A DNA stretch of 64,000 nucleotides from Haliotispira sp965263485 (GTDB taxonomy: Bacteria > Spirochaetota > Spirochaetia > SP-2023): contig CBDHHO010000003.1 of assembly GCA_965263485.1 (NCBI GenBank), positions 28,764-92,763 of the forward strand, in the 5' to 3' direction. Position numbers and translations under genes: made by a program. The notes beneath the pieces are model-generated. The model did no database searches, was not told the origin of the DNA, and saw only the letters and a list, made by a program, of their open reading frames with translations. This document shows positions 45,354 through 53,962 of the stretch, in pieces (position 1 is the stretch's first letter; each line of letters begins with the position of its first letter).

Positions 45354-47259
45354 GCATCCGACAGGCTCTCAGAGATCCGCGATTTCGGTCAGAATAGCGA
45401 CCTTATGCGCAAATAGTGGTTTTTGTGGCGAGATTACTGGCAGGGCCCTGCTATGTCTTGCCAGTGCCAATAAGACCTTGCAGAACCGCAAAATATTCTG
45501 TGACTTGATTTCCTTGCTATCATGTCGGGGAAAATACCGGGCTCGCAAATTATGGCCCGGAGGGCCTATTCCCGTCAGTCTGTCGGCTTTTCTCATTGTT
45601 GCTTTGGCAGCAGCCCCCGGTTCCCTGCGGGCTAAAGAAATTCACAATTATCGCTGGCGTTATTCGCTGAATGTCCCAGCCAGCTGGTTGCCAAAAGAAG
45701 GTAATGACAGCAGCGGCTTCCAGCGGTTTCGCAGCCTGAATGGGCACTTGGGCTTGGAGATACAGGCTTGGGAGCGGCGCGAAGTGCAGAGCCTAGATTC
45801 GATGTATATCTGGCACTTGCAGAGCATCAAAGGCAGTGGCGTGGTCAGCCGTTTCCAGCACATGGGTTATACGGTGCTGTTGGCACGCATTGATTACTAT
45901 CGCGATAAAGACTCAACGGACCAGGGTCGCGGGGATAATCCGGTGATGCCCGCCGCCGAGTCGGATCCCGGCATCGGCCCGGGGCGGCCCGAGACGCTGC
46001 AGATCATTGAGTTTGAAGGTCGCTTGGAGAGTGACAATGATCCAAGTGGCGGAGTCGAAGAGGGGCACAGCCCGCTTACAGATTTGGATGGCAGGCTGGA
46101 GAGCAACGCAGACCAGAGTCTGAATGATCCCCATGATCTGAAGCTGGGGGGCGGCAGGCAAGCCAACGAGGCAGAGGATCGTTCTCTACAGGGGTATCCC
46201 GAAGCAAATACGGTGGCGTATGTTTTGTATTTTTATGGAGCGCAATACGCCTATCGGGTGGCCAGTATCGGACCGCGCAATGCCACAAGTCTGGAGCGCG
46301 ATATTCAGCAGTCGGTACTCGATTCCTTTGGCTTTGAAGACCATAATCACTGGCATTGGGGGCCGGTATCGAGCTTGTTCATTCAGTACGACCACCAAGA
46401 TGCCCGGACTCCTTCGAGTCCGGGCGGGGGGCAGGAGCAGTTGTTCAGTATCTGGCGGCTGGGAGACTATAGTTTTCGCATTCTGCGCAGATCCAAGGAA
46501 GAACAGGTTGCCAGACAAATACTGGAGCGGGAGAAGCGCATCCTACAAGCGGTAGAATCGATTCCGAGGCTTTATCCCTACGCGTTGGCGCGTTTTTATT
46601 ACATGAATTTCCGGCAGAATTTTGCGTTGTTCAAAGATTTTGCGGTACTACTGCGCAGTAAATACCGTCAACACGCCCAAGAATCACGCAGGACTGATGA
46701 GGCGAACGGTATTTACCAGAATTACCGTGTTCAGGACACAGATTGGTCCCCGAAGGGTAATCGTGCTGATAAACAGGAGCTGTCTTTGTATGAATACCTG
46801 CTTTACGACTTGCAGGATCTGTTGCTCGACTCCGGGCGCAACACCGAGACGGTAGCCGGGATATCGCTGGAACTGCCGAGCCGGGCTTTAGAGCACCTGC
46901 CGAACAGTAATGAAGTGCAAGCGCTCAATATCGAGACTCTGGCATTGGTCTACAATATAATCAATGCCCATTTTCAACATAATGGATTGATTTTATACGC
47001 GCCCAAGTATTCGCAGTTGCTCGTAGGAGTGGAAGAACTGAATGTTGATGAGGGGTTTCTGGCCCGGAGCTACAGGCCGGAGCAGAGCCGGTTTCGGGAA
47101 TACAATGGTATCAGCATCAGCTGGTATAATAATCGCTATCTGGTTGGCGAGCTGACGGCCCGGATTTATATCGGCTGGGCCCGGACACCGCTGCGTGACT
47201 TGCAGAACTGGATTCCGATCACCTTCCACCGCTATATGACACCTCGTTTCTTCCCGTGA
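45340..47259 (+). CDS. Unrecognised exported protein
   Basis: An ATG at 45340 overlaps the end of the propeller gene. The secretion signal lies much later (basic RGKYRARK then VSLSAFLIVALAAAPGSLRA), so the true start may be a TTG near 45505-45514. The mature part (about 510 residues) begins KEIHNYRWRYSLNVPASWL and contains an acidic, repeat-like stretch (46010-46170) and no domain I know. It overlaps the next gene by 4 nt. I infer a periplasmic or outer-surface partner of the preceding protein. Confidence 0.6.
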   Translation: MLSTRHPTGSQRSAISVRIATLCANSGFCGEITGRALLCLASANKTLQNRKIFCDLISLLSCRGKYRARKLWPGGPIPVSLSAFLIVALAAAPGSLRAKEIHNYRWRYSLNVPASWLPKEGNDSSGFQRFRSLNGHLGLEIQAWERREVQSLDSMYIWHLQSIKGSGVVSRFQHMGYTVLLARIDYYRDKDSTDQGRGDNPVMPAAESDPGIGPGRPETLQIIEFEGRLESDNDPSGGVEEGHSPLTDLDGRLESNADQSLNDPHDLKLGGGRQANEAEDRSLQGYPEANTVAYVLYFYGAQYAYRVASIGPRNATSLERDIQQSVLDSFGFEDHNHWHWGPVSSLFIQYDHQDARTPSSPGGGQEQLFSIWRLGDYSFRILRRSKEEQVARQILEREKRILQAVESIPRLYPYALARFYYMNFRQNFALFKDFAVLLRSKYRQHAQESRRTDEANGIYQNYRVQDTDWSPKGNRADKQELSLYEYLLYDLQDLLLDSGRNTETVAGISLELPSRALEHLPNSNEVQALNIETLALVYNIINAHFQHNGLILYAPKYSQLLVGVEELNVDEGFLARSYRPEQSRFREYNGISISWYNNRYLVGELTARIYIGWARTPLRDLQNWIPITFHRYMTPRFFP

Positions 47260-48161
47260 ATGCTTTACACATGGCCACTGAGAATCCGGAATCCTCTGCC
47301 CCTGAAGCCTGCTGGCAACAATTGGCTGCCCATTGCGGTAGCGAATTAAATATGCTGCTGCAAAGTACTTTGTATTTTTTGCTCTACCGATTCGCAGAAT
47401 CTAAACCTACAGGGGGCCAAGTTCGGAACGGGTTGTTCCGAGACTGGCAGCAATACCGGTGTCTATTAAGACAAGCCGATCGGGAACGGCAGGCAAATCT
47501 GCTGCTCTGGCAGATACCGCTGGGCTTGCTGCTAAGTTTGAAGCAGCAGCAGCAGCACGCATTGATTGAACAGTTTTTTTCTGATACTTGGGCACTGCCA
47601 CTCTGGTATGAGAATCATTTTGTGGCCCGGTCCCGCCGCGCTTTGATATTGCGATCACAGCGAATTGAGCCGGAACTACTGGCCAAACTGCTGGCAGACA
47701 GGATTCCTGGCAGCTCACCAGAAACCTTGCCTCCCGCCATATCCGAGAATCCACTGCCCGAAAGTCTGCCTTGGGCACCACCGCGACTCAGCCCGGCAAC
47801 CAAGGAGCAGCTGTTGTTTCAGCTCCGGGCTCTACCGTCCGGCTCGTCAACAGGACAACGACACAATGGGGGCTTCCGTTGCAGCGAGTCAGAGTTGCTG
47901 CTGTTTTTGGGCTTTGCCCCACTCTCGCAGCTCTTCCTTCCATCACGGAAGGCAGGGGGGCAAGCGAACCAGGCAAATCAAGTCCCCCGGCCGGGTTTCG
48001 GGGTGTGGCCTTCGATGGAGCTGGGCAGCTTACTGGCCCGGCTCGATTTTCAACTTTTTGAGTTGTACAGTGGAGTGTCTTGCCATGTAGAACAGATGTT
48101 GTGTCAAGAGTACCGCGAGGGTTTGCGCGACTTTTGGCAAAGTCATTGGGGAAATTTCTGA
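47256..48161 (+). CDS. Unrecognised protein, last gene of the six-gene run
   Basis: 301 residues from a GTG that overlaps the preceding stop by 4 nt; an ATG 15 bp further on is possible. It has no signal peptide or membrane segment. Composition is Leu/Gln-rich (WQQLAAHCGSELNMLLQSTL, LLSLKQQQQHALIEQFF), and I see no known motif. Translational coupling ties it to the exported protein upstream. A hairpin with a run of A on this strand follows at 48172. Confidence 0.55.
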   Translation: MNALHMATENPESSAPEACWQQLAAHCGSELNMLLQSTLYFLLYRFAESKPTGGQVRNGLFRDWQQYRCLLRQADRERQANLLLWQIPLGLLLSLKQQQQHALIEQFFSDTWALPLWYENHFVARSRRALILRSQRIEPELLAKLLADRIPGSSPETLPPAISENPLPESLPWAPPRLSPATKEQLLFQLRALPSGSSTGQRHNGGFRCSESELLLFLGFAPLSQLFLPSRKAGGQANQANQVPRPGFGVWPSMELGSLLARLDFQLFELYSGVSCHVEQMLCQEYREGLRDFWQSHWGNF

Positions 48162-48171
48162 AGGGAAGTTC

Positions 48172-48202
48172 AAAAAAAGCCCTGTATGAATACAGGGCTT
48201 GA
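48172..48202 (-). terminator. Rho-independent terminator on the minus strand
   Basis: AAGCCCTGTAT and ATACAGGGCTT form an 11-bp perfect stem with a 2-base loop. On the minus strand the hairpin is followed by TTTTTTT, a textbook intrinsic terminator for transcription coming from groES. The stem may also end the plus-strand run. Confidence 0.75.
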
Positions 48203-48419
48203 GAGAATGAAGCAAATGCTGCCAGCAGATTTTCGGAGATGAGTACCCTCTGCTAGGATCTGCATCTTATTTGCGTTTGCGAATAGCTTTGTCAGGGAGC
48301 AGACTCTTGATACGTCTTCTTCTATGCTGAAGCGAGAGTCCTTACTACAAAGCCCGGCCCCTTCCCTAGCTACCCCGTGAAAACCTCAAAAACCCGGCTT
48401 GCCTGGTTACGATAACCTG

Positions 48420-48683
48420 CTAGTCAATGATGGCAATGATGTCATCGTTTTTGACAATCAGGTGTTCATCCCCGTCTATTTTGACCGAAGAGCCAGCATA
48501 CTTATCGTACATGACTTTCTGGCCCGTTTTGACCACAATTTCCTTATCTTCACCAACAGCTACAACCGTGCCGGTCTGGGTTTTCTCCTGTGCGGTGTCA
48601 GGAATGTACAATCCGGAAGCGGTTTTGCTTTCGGCCTCCTGGATTTTGATCAACACGCGACTGCCCAGTGGTTTTACTGCCAT
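48420..48683 (-). CDS. groES: Co-chaperonin GroES
   Basis: 87 residues from the ATG at 48683, preceded by GAGGGAG; this fits family starts (MAVKPLGSRVLIKIQEAE) better than codons upstream. It has the mobile-loop region TASGLYIPDTAQEKTQTG, then VVAVGEDKE and the end HLIVKNDDIIAIID. It caps GroEL during folding. groEL is not adjacent, unlike in most bacteria, a separation seen in some spirochaetes. The intrinsic terminator at 48202-48172 lies 220 bp downstream. Confidence 0.95.
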   Translation of the reverse strand: MAVKPLGSRVLIKIQEAESKTASGLYIPDTAQEKTQTGTVVAVGEDKEIVVKTGQKVMYDKYAGSSVKIDGDEHLIVKNDDIIAIID

Positions 48684-48812
48684 AGATTTCTCCCTCACTT
48701 CGGAAAATTTGGTTTCATGATTTTGCGCTGCAAATATAAACACGGGGAACAGACATCGTCAAGCAAAAAAATTCCGGCCGCGAATATCAGCCAGATTCCA
48801 AGAATCTGTTTA

Positions 48813-49033
48813 AGGGAAGCTCTAAAAATTCCAATTCCGCGCTTGAAGCGGCGATCTTTTCACGAATAAAAGTTCTGCCTTACGGCAGGATTTGTGAGGA
48901 ATGGCCTGCTTCGCCTCGCCATTCCTCACCGTCAGGAAAGCTCCGTGATACAACAAAGTATCATGGAGCTTTCCTTCCTAGCCATTGTGAAAATCTCACT
49001 CGCTTAAAACTTAAGGGACCTCTAAAAATTCGC
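48813..49033 (+). repeat. Two head-to-tail dispersed repeat ends at the prophage border
   Basis: AGGGAAGCTCTAAAAATTCC at 48813 and AGGGACCTCTAAAAATTCGC at 49014 lie in the same orientation with 200 bp between them. The intervening DNA has GAGGAATGG and CCATTCCTC arms and the TACAACAAAGTATCATGG segment common to other copies. The second end abuts the first phage gene fragment, so the element seems to have cut into the prophage. Confidence 0.65.
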
Positions 49034-49040
49034 TTTTGCT

Positions 49041-49280
49041 GTGAGGCTGTCCTTGACAACTGCGCAGCCCTATGGCCTGCTGCGCCATTTGCCCTCAGAC
49101 TCCATGAGTCTGGTCGTCAAAGCAGATGGAGAAGAACGGCGCATTGCCGTGCTTGGTTATAGAAAGGAAGTTCCCTACGGTTTGGAAGAGGGCGAAGTTG
49201 CCCTGTACAGTTCGCACGGACAAGTTTTGTACTTTAAAGATGACGGCTCAATCCACCTAGAAGCGCGCAAGGCAAGTTGA
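49041..49280 (+). pseudogene. Phage baseplate protein fragment (Mu gp45-like)
   Basis: 79 residues, with no start codon of phage type upstream: the frame enters from the repeat element. Segments MSLVVKADGEERRIAVLGYR, EEGEVALYS and YFKDDGSIHLEARK match the beta-rich core of Mu gp45/baseplate assembly protein V-type spike proteins. The N-terminal part is missing. It is on the plus strand, opposite to the other structural genes, so the prophage was rearranged here. Confidence 0.55.
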
Positions 49281-49850
49281 GCCTGCACAGTGAAAAAGAA
49301 GACCTATACAGCCTGCTCAAGGACCTTTTATCGGCAATTAAGGGGCTGACTACGGCGCAGATCGATACAGCAGTAACGGGGTCGAGCAAGACGGGCGGCT
49401 CGGTCGAGGGCACAGGCAAGAATGCCGGTGTGGGCTTAAACGCCGAAACGACTCAGAAGCTGGACGAGCTTGCCCAGCGGTTGGAGAAGCTGCTGCAACA
49501 GGGCCAAAAGCCCAGCGAGGAAGCGGAGAGGCAGCGCGAGGCCCAGCAAGCGCAAGAAAAGCAGCAGGATCAGAACGCTCAGAAACACGGCCAAAGATAT
49601 TTTGGGAAGGCTCAAGCGAGTCGAAATGAACGAAGAGCAGCGCCAAAGGGCGCACAAACGGCTCACCGAGATCACAAAGTCCTTTCGCCCAAGCTATATC
49701 GAGGGGATTCTGGAGGCAGAGGAGCGACGCTGGAACAGGGCCAACGACAATCTGCCCAGTTTTGATTATCTGGCACCAGAGCACAACAAGGCCTATCAAG
49801 CGCTCGTTCGCGCCTTGTTTGCCATGAGCCTGCCCCTCACCTTTGCCGCC
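49277..49850 (+). pseudogene. Unidentified phage protein(s), frameshifted and cut at the right end
   Basis: The first frame (49277-49765) overlaps the gp45-like stop and gives a phage-like helical protein (KEDLYSLLKDLLSAIKGLTT, then a Gln/Glu-rich coiled coil to about 49590). From about 49590 the coherent reading shifts to another frame: MNEEQRQRAHKRLTEITKSF at 49627 continues through SYIEGILEAEERRWNR to NKAYQALVRALFAM near 49830. It may be a second overlapping gene. It runs tail-to-tail into the terminase remnant near 49840-49850. Confidence 0.45.
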
Positions 49851-50928
49851 GAAACGGGAACATCAGGGCTGTGGGTCGTTGGCGCGGGGGCTGCGGGGGC
49901 TGCGGGTTCTGCGGTTCCTCATACAAATCAAGGTAATTTACACCGGATTCCTTCAGCTTGTCATCAATTTCACTGTCCGACAGATGCCGGTAAAGACCCT
50001 TGAGCGCATACCACCGCGAGGCCAGATTGACTTTGTACTTTCTGTCCTCAGTCCAGTAAGCCTGGCAGTAACGACAGAGATAACGCACCTCGCCAACCAC
50101 CTGGCTGTGCTTGTGCCCGAAAGACAAACCATAAAGCAACTTGCGCTGGCCCTGCTCATCCTCCGGCCCCATCTCGCCGAAAATCATCTCTTGCCACTGA
50201 CCGCAAAGCGGGCAGGGCGACAACCACTTCTCGCGAGTCCCGGCCAGATAGTCCTTGTGGAAATCGTTGCCGGCCAGGGTTGGCGTGGAAACCGCCAGCA
50301 TCGCACCGTCCGGATTCGCCTCCATGCGCCCGGCAATTAGATCCTTGGCCGTGCCCTCATTGGGGAAGGTAGGAAAAACATCGCGTTCGTCCAACACGGC
50401 AAAGTCCGCTTCGTGCTGGCGGAAATTATTCTGGTTGTTGGCCCCGGAAAACTTCAAATAATTGCCGTGGACAAACTGCCACAATTGAGCCGTTTCGCCG
50501 GTCTTTTTGTTCTTCTTCCTGTCGTTCTGCCGGTCCTTCAGGCCAATCTGCTCCATCGCCCCGGAGGCCAAAAAATGTGGCCGCACCTTGACCTGAATAT
50601 ATTCGTCCAGCAACTTCTGGTCCGCACTGACATAATACTGATTCTTGCGGGCCACCATCACATTGTAAAACAACACCGGAATGATCATGCCCACAGTCGC
50701 ACCAATCTTCACCGCCTTGATAAAGTCCACCTGACGCACCGGAGAATAATAACTGCACAAGTCCATCGGACGCCGGAGATACGGCGTCTTGGAAATGTCA
50801 AAACCCTCCCAATACAACGAACCGGGAGGCTGAACCCGATACTTCAGCGCAGCAAAGTCCGAAACACTCAGCGTAGTTGGCGTTAGCGAACGGAAAAACT
50901 GCGCGACCTGGGAATCTCTTGGCTCCAT
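49837..50928 (-). pseudogene. Phage terminase large subunit, N-terminal (ATPase) part
   Basis: The packaging motor of tailed phages, GpA-type. 363 residues contain LTPTTLSVSDFAALKYRVQP, RRPMDLCSYYSPVRQVDFIK, QHEADFAVLDERDVFP (acidic ATPase motif), MLAVSTPTLAGNDFHKDYLA and a Cys pair CPLCGQWQEMIFGE with YLCRYCQAYW. The C-terminal nuclease half is absent and the end (TALMFPFRRQR) reads across the junction with the plus-strand fragment. Full GpA-type subunits are about 550-650 residues, so this is non-functional. Confidence 0.75.
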
Positions 50929-50985
50929 AACGCCAGTGTAAAAGGGAAAGGCGCGGATGCAAGGGGGCGGGACTATCTTGAGTAA

Positions 50986-51543
50986 CTAAAAATTATGGGA
51001 GACCCTCTCAAAGATGACGTAATGAGCCTCTGGTAGCCTGATTCTGCCTATGGCTGTGTCAAATAATACTGCGGGCATTGCCAACAACTCATCATAATTA
51101 ATCAGAAAGTAAAAATACCCAATTTCGTGGATAGTAATCTTATAGATATACTTCACATCAGGGGCGATACCTATTTCAGCAAAGGTATCAGAAAAGTATG
51201 CCATATGACCTGGGAACATACCTCTAAATTCATTGAAACAAATATACCCAATAGTCTGAATATCTTCTTTCTTGATTATTAAGTGGTTTTCTTCTATTGC
51301 GGCAAATTCCTCTTTGGTAAGTATATGCTCTGAAGGAAGAACCCTCTGTTGGGCATCTGGCATAACCCGAATGTTCTTGACTCTCCATTCACCCACCGCA
51401 TAGCGATACATTCTCGTAGGATCATCTATGCACTCGGTAAATGGGGAAAAGTCTTTCGGCGTTTCAGCCTGAATCCCTTTGGTGATCAACAGAAATACAG
51501 TAAGGCAAAGGTATAGATAAATTGACAGTTTAGACCCGGTCAT
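50986..51543 (-). CDS. Exported protein of unknown function in the phage tail region
   Basis: 185 residues starting inside the end of the lysozyme-fusion gene (14-nt overlap). A signal peptide is clear (YLYLCLTVFLLITKGIQA, cleavage near 27). The mature protein is rich in aromatic residues (YFYFLINYDELLAM) and matches no family I know. An exported protein just after a phage lysozyme could be a cargo (moron) gene or part of lysis, but this is inferred from position. Confidence 0.6.
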   Translation of the reverse strand: MTGSKLSIYLYLCLTVFLLITKGIQAETPKDFSPFTECIDDPTRMYRYAVGEWRVKNIRVMPDAQQRVLPSEHILTKEEFAAIEENHLIIKKEDIQTIGYICFNEFRGMFPGHMAYFSDTFAEIGIAPDVKYIYKITIHEIGYFYFLINYDELLAMPAVLFDTAIGRIRLPEAHYVIFERVSHNF

Positions 51544-52993
51544 CGGTGTTCCCTCCTCTTTTTTGTGGTATCAGATAGGTCTCCCTGGCGGGTACAGGCC
51601 CCCCAAGGTCTGGCATATTTGCTAAATCCCTTGCTGTAAGGGCGACAAATGAAGTCTCAATATTGGCTGGGTTTATTCCATATTGGCCGCGAAAGAACAT
51701 CTCCATTTCATCCTTGCGCCTGCGGATTAGACCCCGGAGTATTCTATCACCGCCTGTATGTTTTTGCCAATCTGCTAAAATGCGACTCTGAACGTTTGGT
51801 TCATCAAAATCTTCATGGCTTTGCACTGTCTGGAAAAAACTTGCATTCAATACTCGGTCTCTACTCGTGTTGAAGCCAAATGATACCAGAGCGTCAAACT
51901 CACATTGCCTCAAATGTCTGCCACTCGAATAAGCCTTAGCATTGCCAAGTTCTCTTAAGGCATACGTAGAGTCAGGTTTGCCACCCTCAAATCCTTTATT
52001 GATCCCTTCCTCAAGAGATTCTATATCTTTTTCAAAAATAGCCAATGCCATTGTTTCGGAAATACGGACGATGGTGATACTCGTCTTCCCATCAACAATG
52101 CCAATATTCGCCGGATTATTTCTGTCTTTTTGATACTGTTGATAGAACTCGGTAAATCCTTCTATATGACTGAATCTCTCCGGCGCATGGGCATCAATTT
52201 CATGTCCATAACCTACCGTCCAATTCCCTCCTGCAGTGGCGCGGTAAGGGTTTGGCCGGAATCTCTCATACCCCTTGATAAAGGCACTGCCTTGGCTACT
52301 GGTAGAGAGTTTCATCGCTTTCCATACCACCTCTTGCTGCTCCGCACCTTCTGGACTGCCTTCCTCACTATTCACCAGATGCCGGTTGCTCTTCCCGCCC
52401 TCATTCTGCCCAGTTCCCGCCTCGCTGTCTTGCCCGACTTGGCCACTTTCCTCACCGCCCCCGTTTTCTTCCTCACTCTCCGCCCCGCTGCCGTGCAGCA
52501 CCATCTCGCTTTCCACCTCGCTGTAGTCGGGTAACTCCAGACTCTTTAAACCGGCGACAACGTTGGCCTTGTATGTCGCACCACCATCCTGAGTCGCCGT
52601 CACCGCATCGCTCAGGGCATATTTAATTCCTTTCAGATAGTCGCTGACCTTCTCTAACTGGGTCTGCAACTCTTCCCATTTCACCAAACCACCATAGTCA
52701 TTGCCGGACAATTCCACTGTGCCGTCCTCCTTGACCGTCACATCATTTTTGTCGTTGTCCAGGTGGACATCAGCCACCGTCTCGCGTTCCACACCGACCA
52801 AAATATAATCACTGGCATTGTTGTTCACCCGCGCCACATAAATCGTCTCACCCGCAACCAGGTCCCGGCTGAGGCCGGGGGGATAAACCAAATTGATCCC
52901 GGTACGGGCAGCGACTTCTCCCATAATCACAAATCGGGATTCGGTCTTGTCGCCAATTTCGTGCAAGCCGTCATATTTGGCGCGGTAGATCAT
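51530..52993 (-). CDS. Phage baseplate/tail protein fused to a GH24 lysozyme domain
   Basis: 487 residues. The N-terminal part (1-175) has the look of a tail or baseplate protein (GINLVYPPGLSRDLVAGETI). A low-complexity acidic linker (about 165-225) leads to a T4-type lysozyme domain from 235: FIKGYERFRPNPYRATAGG, then NWTVGYGHEIDAH. Aligned on T4 lysozyme (Glu11, Asp20, Thr26), Glu243 and Thr259 are kept but the Asp position is Ala252. The enzyme may be weak or rely on another acid. Such fusions cut peptidoglycan during tail penetration, as in T4 gp5. Confidence 0.75.
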   Translation of the reverse strand: MIYRAKYDGLHEIGDKTESRFVIMGEVAARTGINLVYPPGLSRDLVAGETIYVARVNNNASDYILVGVERETVADVHLDNDKNDVTVKEDGTVELSGNDYGGLVKWEELQTQLEKVSDYLKGIKYALSDAVTATQDGGATYKANVVAGLKSLELPDYSEVESEMVLHGSGAESEEENGGGEESGQVGQDSEAGTGQNEGGKSNRHLVNSEEGSPEGAEQQEVVWKAMKLSTSSQGSAFIKGYERFRPNPYRATAGGNWTVGYGHEIDAHAPERFSHIEGFTEFYQQYQKDRNNPANIGIVDGKTSITIVRISETMALAIFEKDIESLEEGINKGFEGGKPDSTYALRELGNAKAYSSGRHLRQCEFDALVSFGFNTSRDRVLNASFFQTVQSHEDFDEPNVQSRILADWQKHTGGDRILRGLIRRRKDEMEMFFRGQYGINPANIETSFVALTARDLANMPDLGGPVPARETYLIPQKRGGNTDDRV

Positions 52994-53008
52994 GGTTGCT
53001 TTCTCCTC

Positions 53009-53962
53009 TCAAGCCTTGTCGAGTTCCTGTTCGCAGCGGACCAGGGTTTCCTCAAAGCTCATGACGTATTCGGTCATCAGCTCGGAGGCCTTTTGCTTCT
53101 GTTCTTCCAAGGGGATCTTCTCCAGGTATATCTCGGACAGACGCTCGGCAATGGGACTGGCACCGAAGTTGACCAATGGAGAGACAATCGCCTGCAGGCC
53201 CTCTAGCAAAATTTCCTTGGCCTTGGCCCGTTCAATGTAATTCCCCTTGTCTACACCCATCCGATGCATCAGGCGTTGGATCTTGGTTTGCACCTCCGAG
53301 ACCTTGGAGGCCACCAGGGCCTTGTCGAGGTCTGGCCTCGATAATTGCAGCAAATCGTCAAGCTCGGCGTTATAGCTGGATAAAGTTTTACTATCTATAA
53401 CGTTAAACGGGGGACTTTGTTCCTGATCCGCCGGATATGGCGTCCCCTTTTCGGGGGTCTGCTGCTCCCGGCTCAGCAACGGTGGTGATGCGGGTGCCGG
53501 GCCCGCCGGAGCATTGGGATCTGCGGCCTGCTCGCCCTGCTGCCGCTTCACCTGATCGATTTCCGGCCGGAACTCGACGAACTTCAGACTCACGCGATAG
53601 CTCTGTGCGCTGCCCTGATTGCTGGCCAGCTCCGTCAAGTAACAACGCCCGATCCCCCAAGAGCGCGTCTGCGGGAAAGACAGCTCGTACTGCACCGCCT
53701 CCCCGCCCTCCGTTTTTTTGAACAGGGCCACTACGTTTTCGAGCACTGTATCCAGCTCTTCAGCCCCCTTGCCCAGCAGCACGGCTTCCACACTCACCTC
53801 TGCGGGCTCCCAGCCCTTGAGCGTAAAGTCCCGCCCGCCATCGGCGCGCACATTGCGGTCGGCCTGCATCCGGGCGCTTACGTTCACACTGCGCACGATG
53901 CCCGGCAAGATCTTCTGGTTCAGGGTCAGCTCTTTGCCCTGGGGTAAGGCAGCCAGGATCAT
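53009..53962 (-). CDS. Phage tail/baseplate protein after the tape measure gene
   Basis: 317 residues. The first 140 form a beta-rich domain (KILPGIVRSVNVSARMQADR, FTLKGWEPAEVSVEAVLLGK, QSYRVSLKFVEF) typical of proteins encoded right after the tape measure. Next come a Pro/Gln-rich linker (145-185) and a helical C-terminal part. The position equals that of the Mu circulation protein (gp43), but identity is uncertain. Its start codon shares a base with the tape measure stop. Confidence 0.6.
   Translation of the reverse strand: MILAALPQGKELTLNQKILPGIVRSVNVSARMQADRNVRADGGRDFTLKGWEPAEVSVEAVLLGKGAEELDTVLENVVALFKKTEGGEAVQYELSFPQTRSWGIGRCYLTELASNQGSAQSYRVSLKFVEFRPEIDQVKRQQGEQAADPNAPAGPAPASPPLLSREQQTPEKGTPYPADQEQSPPFNVIDSKTLSSYNAELDDLLQLSRPDLDKALVASKVSEVQTKIQRLMHRMGVDKGNYIERAKAKEILLEGLQAIVSPLVNFGASPIAERLSEIYLEKIPLEEQKQKASELMTEYVMSFEETLVRCEQELDKA

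Noticed and set aside
48240..48345. A short minus-strand frame ending in a basic tail (RRRRIKSLLPDKAIRKRK) between groES and its terminator
   Set aside because: It looks like the end of a small ribosomal-type protein, but an upstream stop follows within a few codons and there is no start codon.
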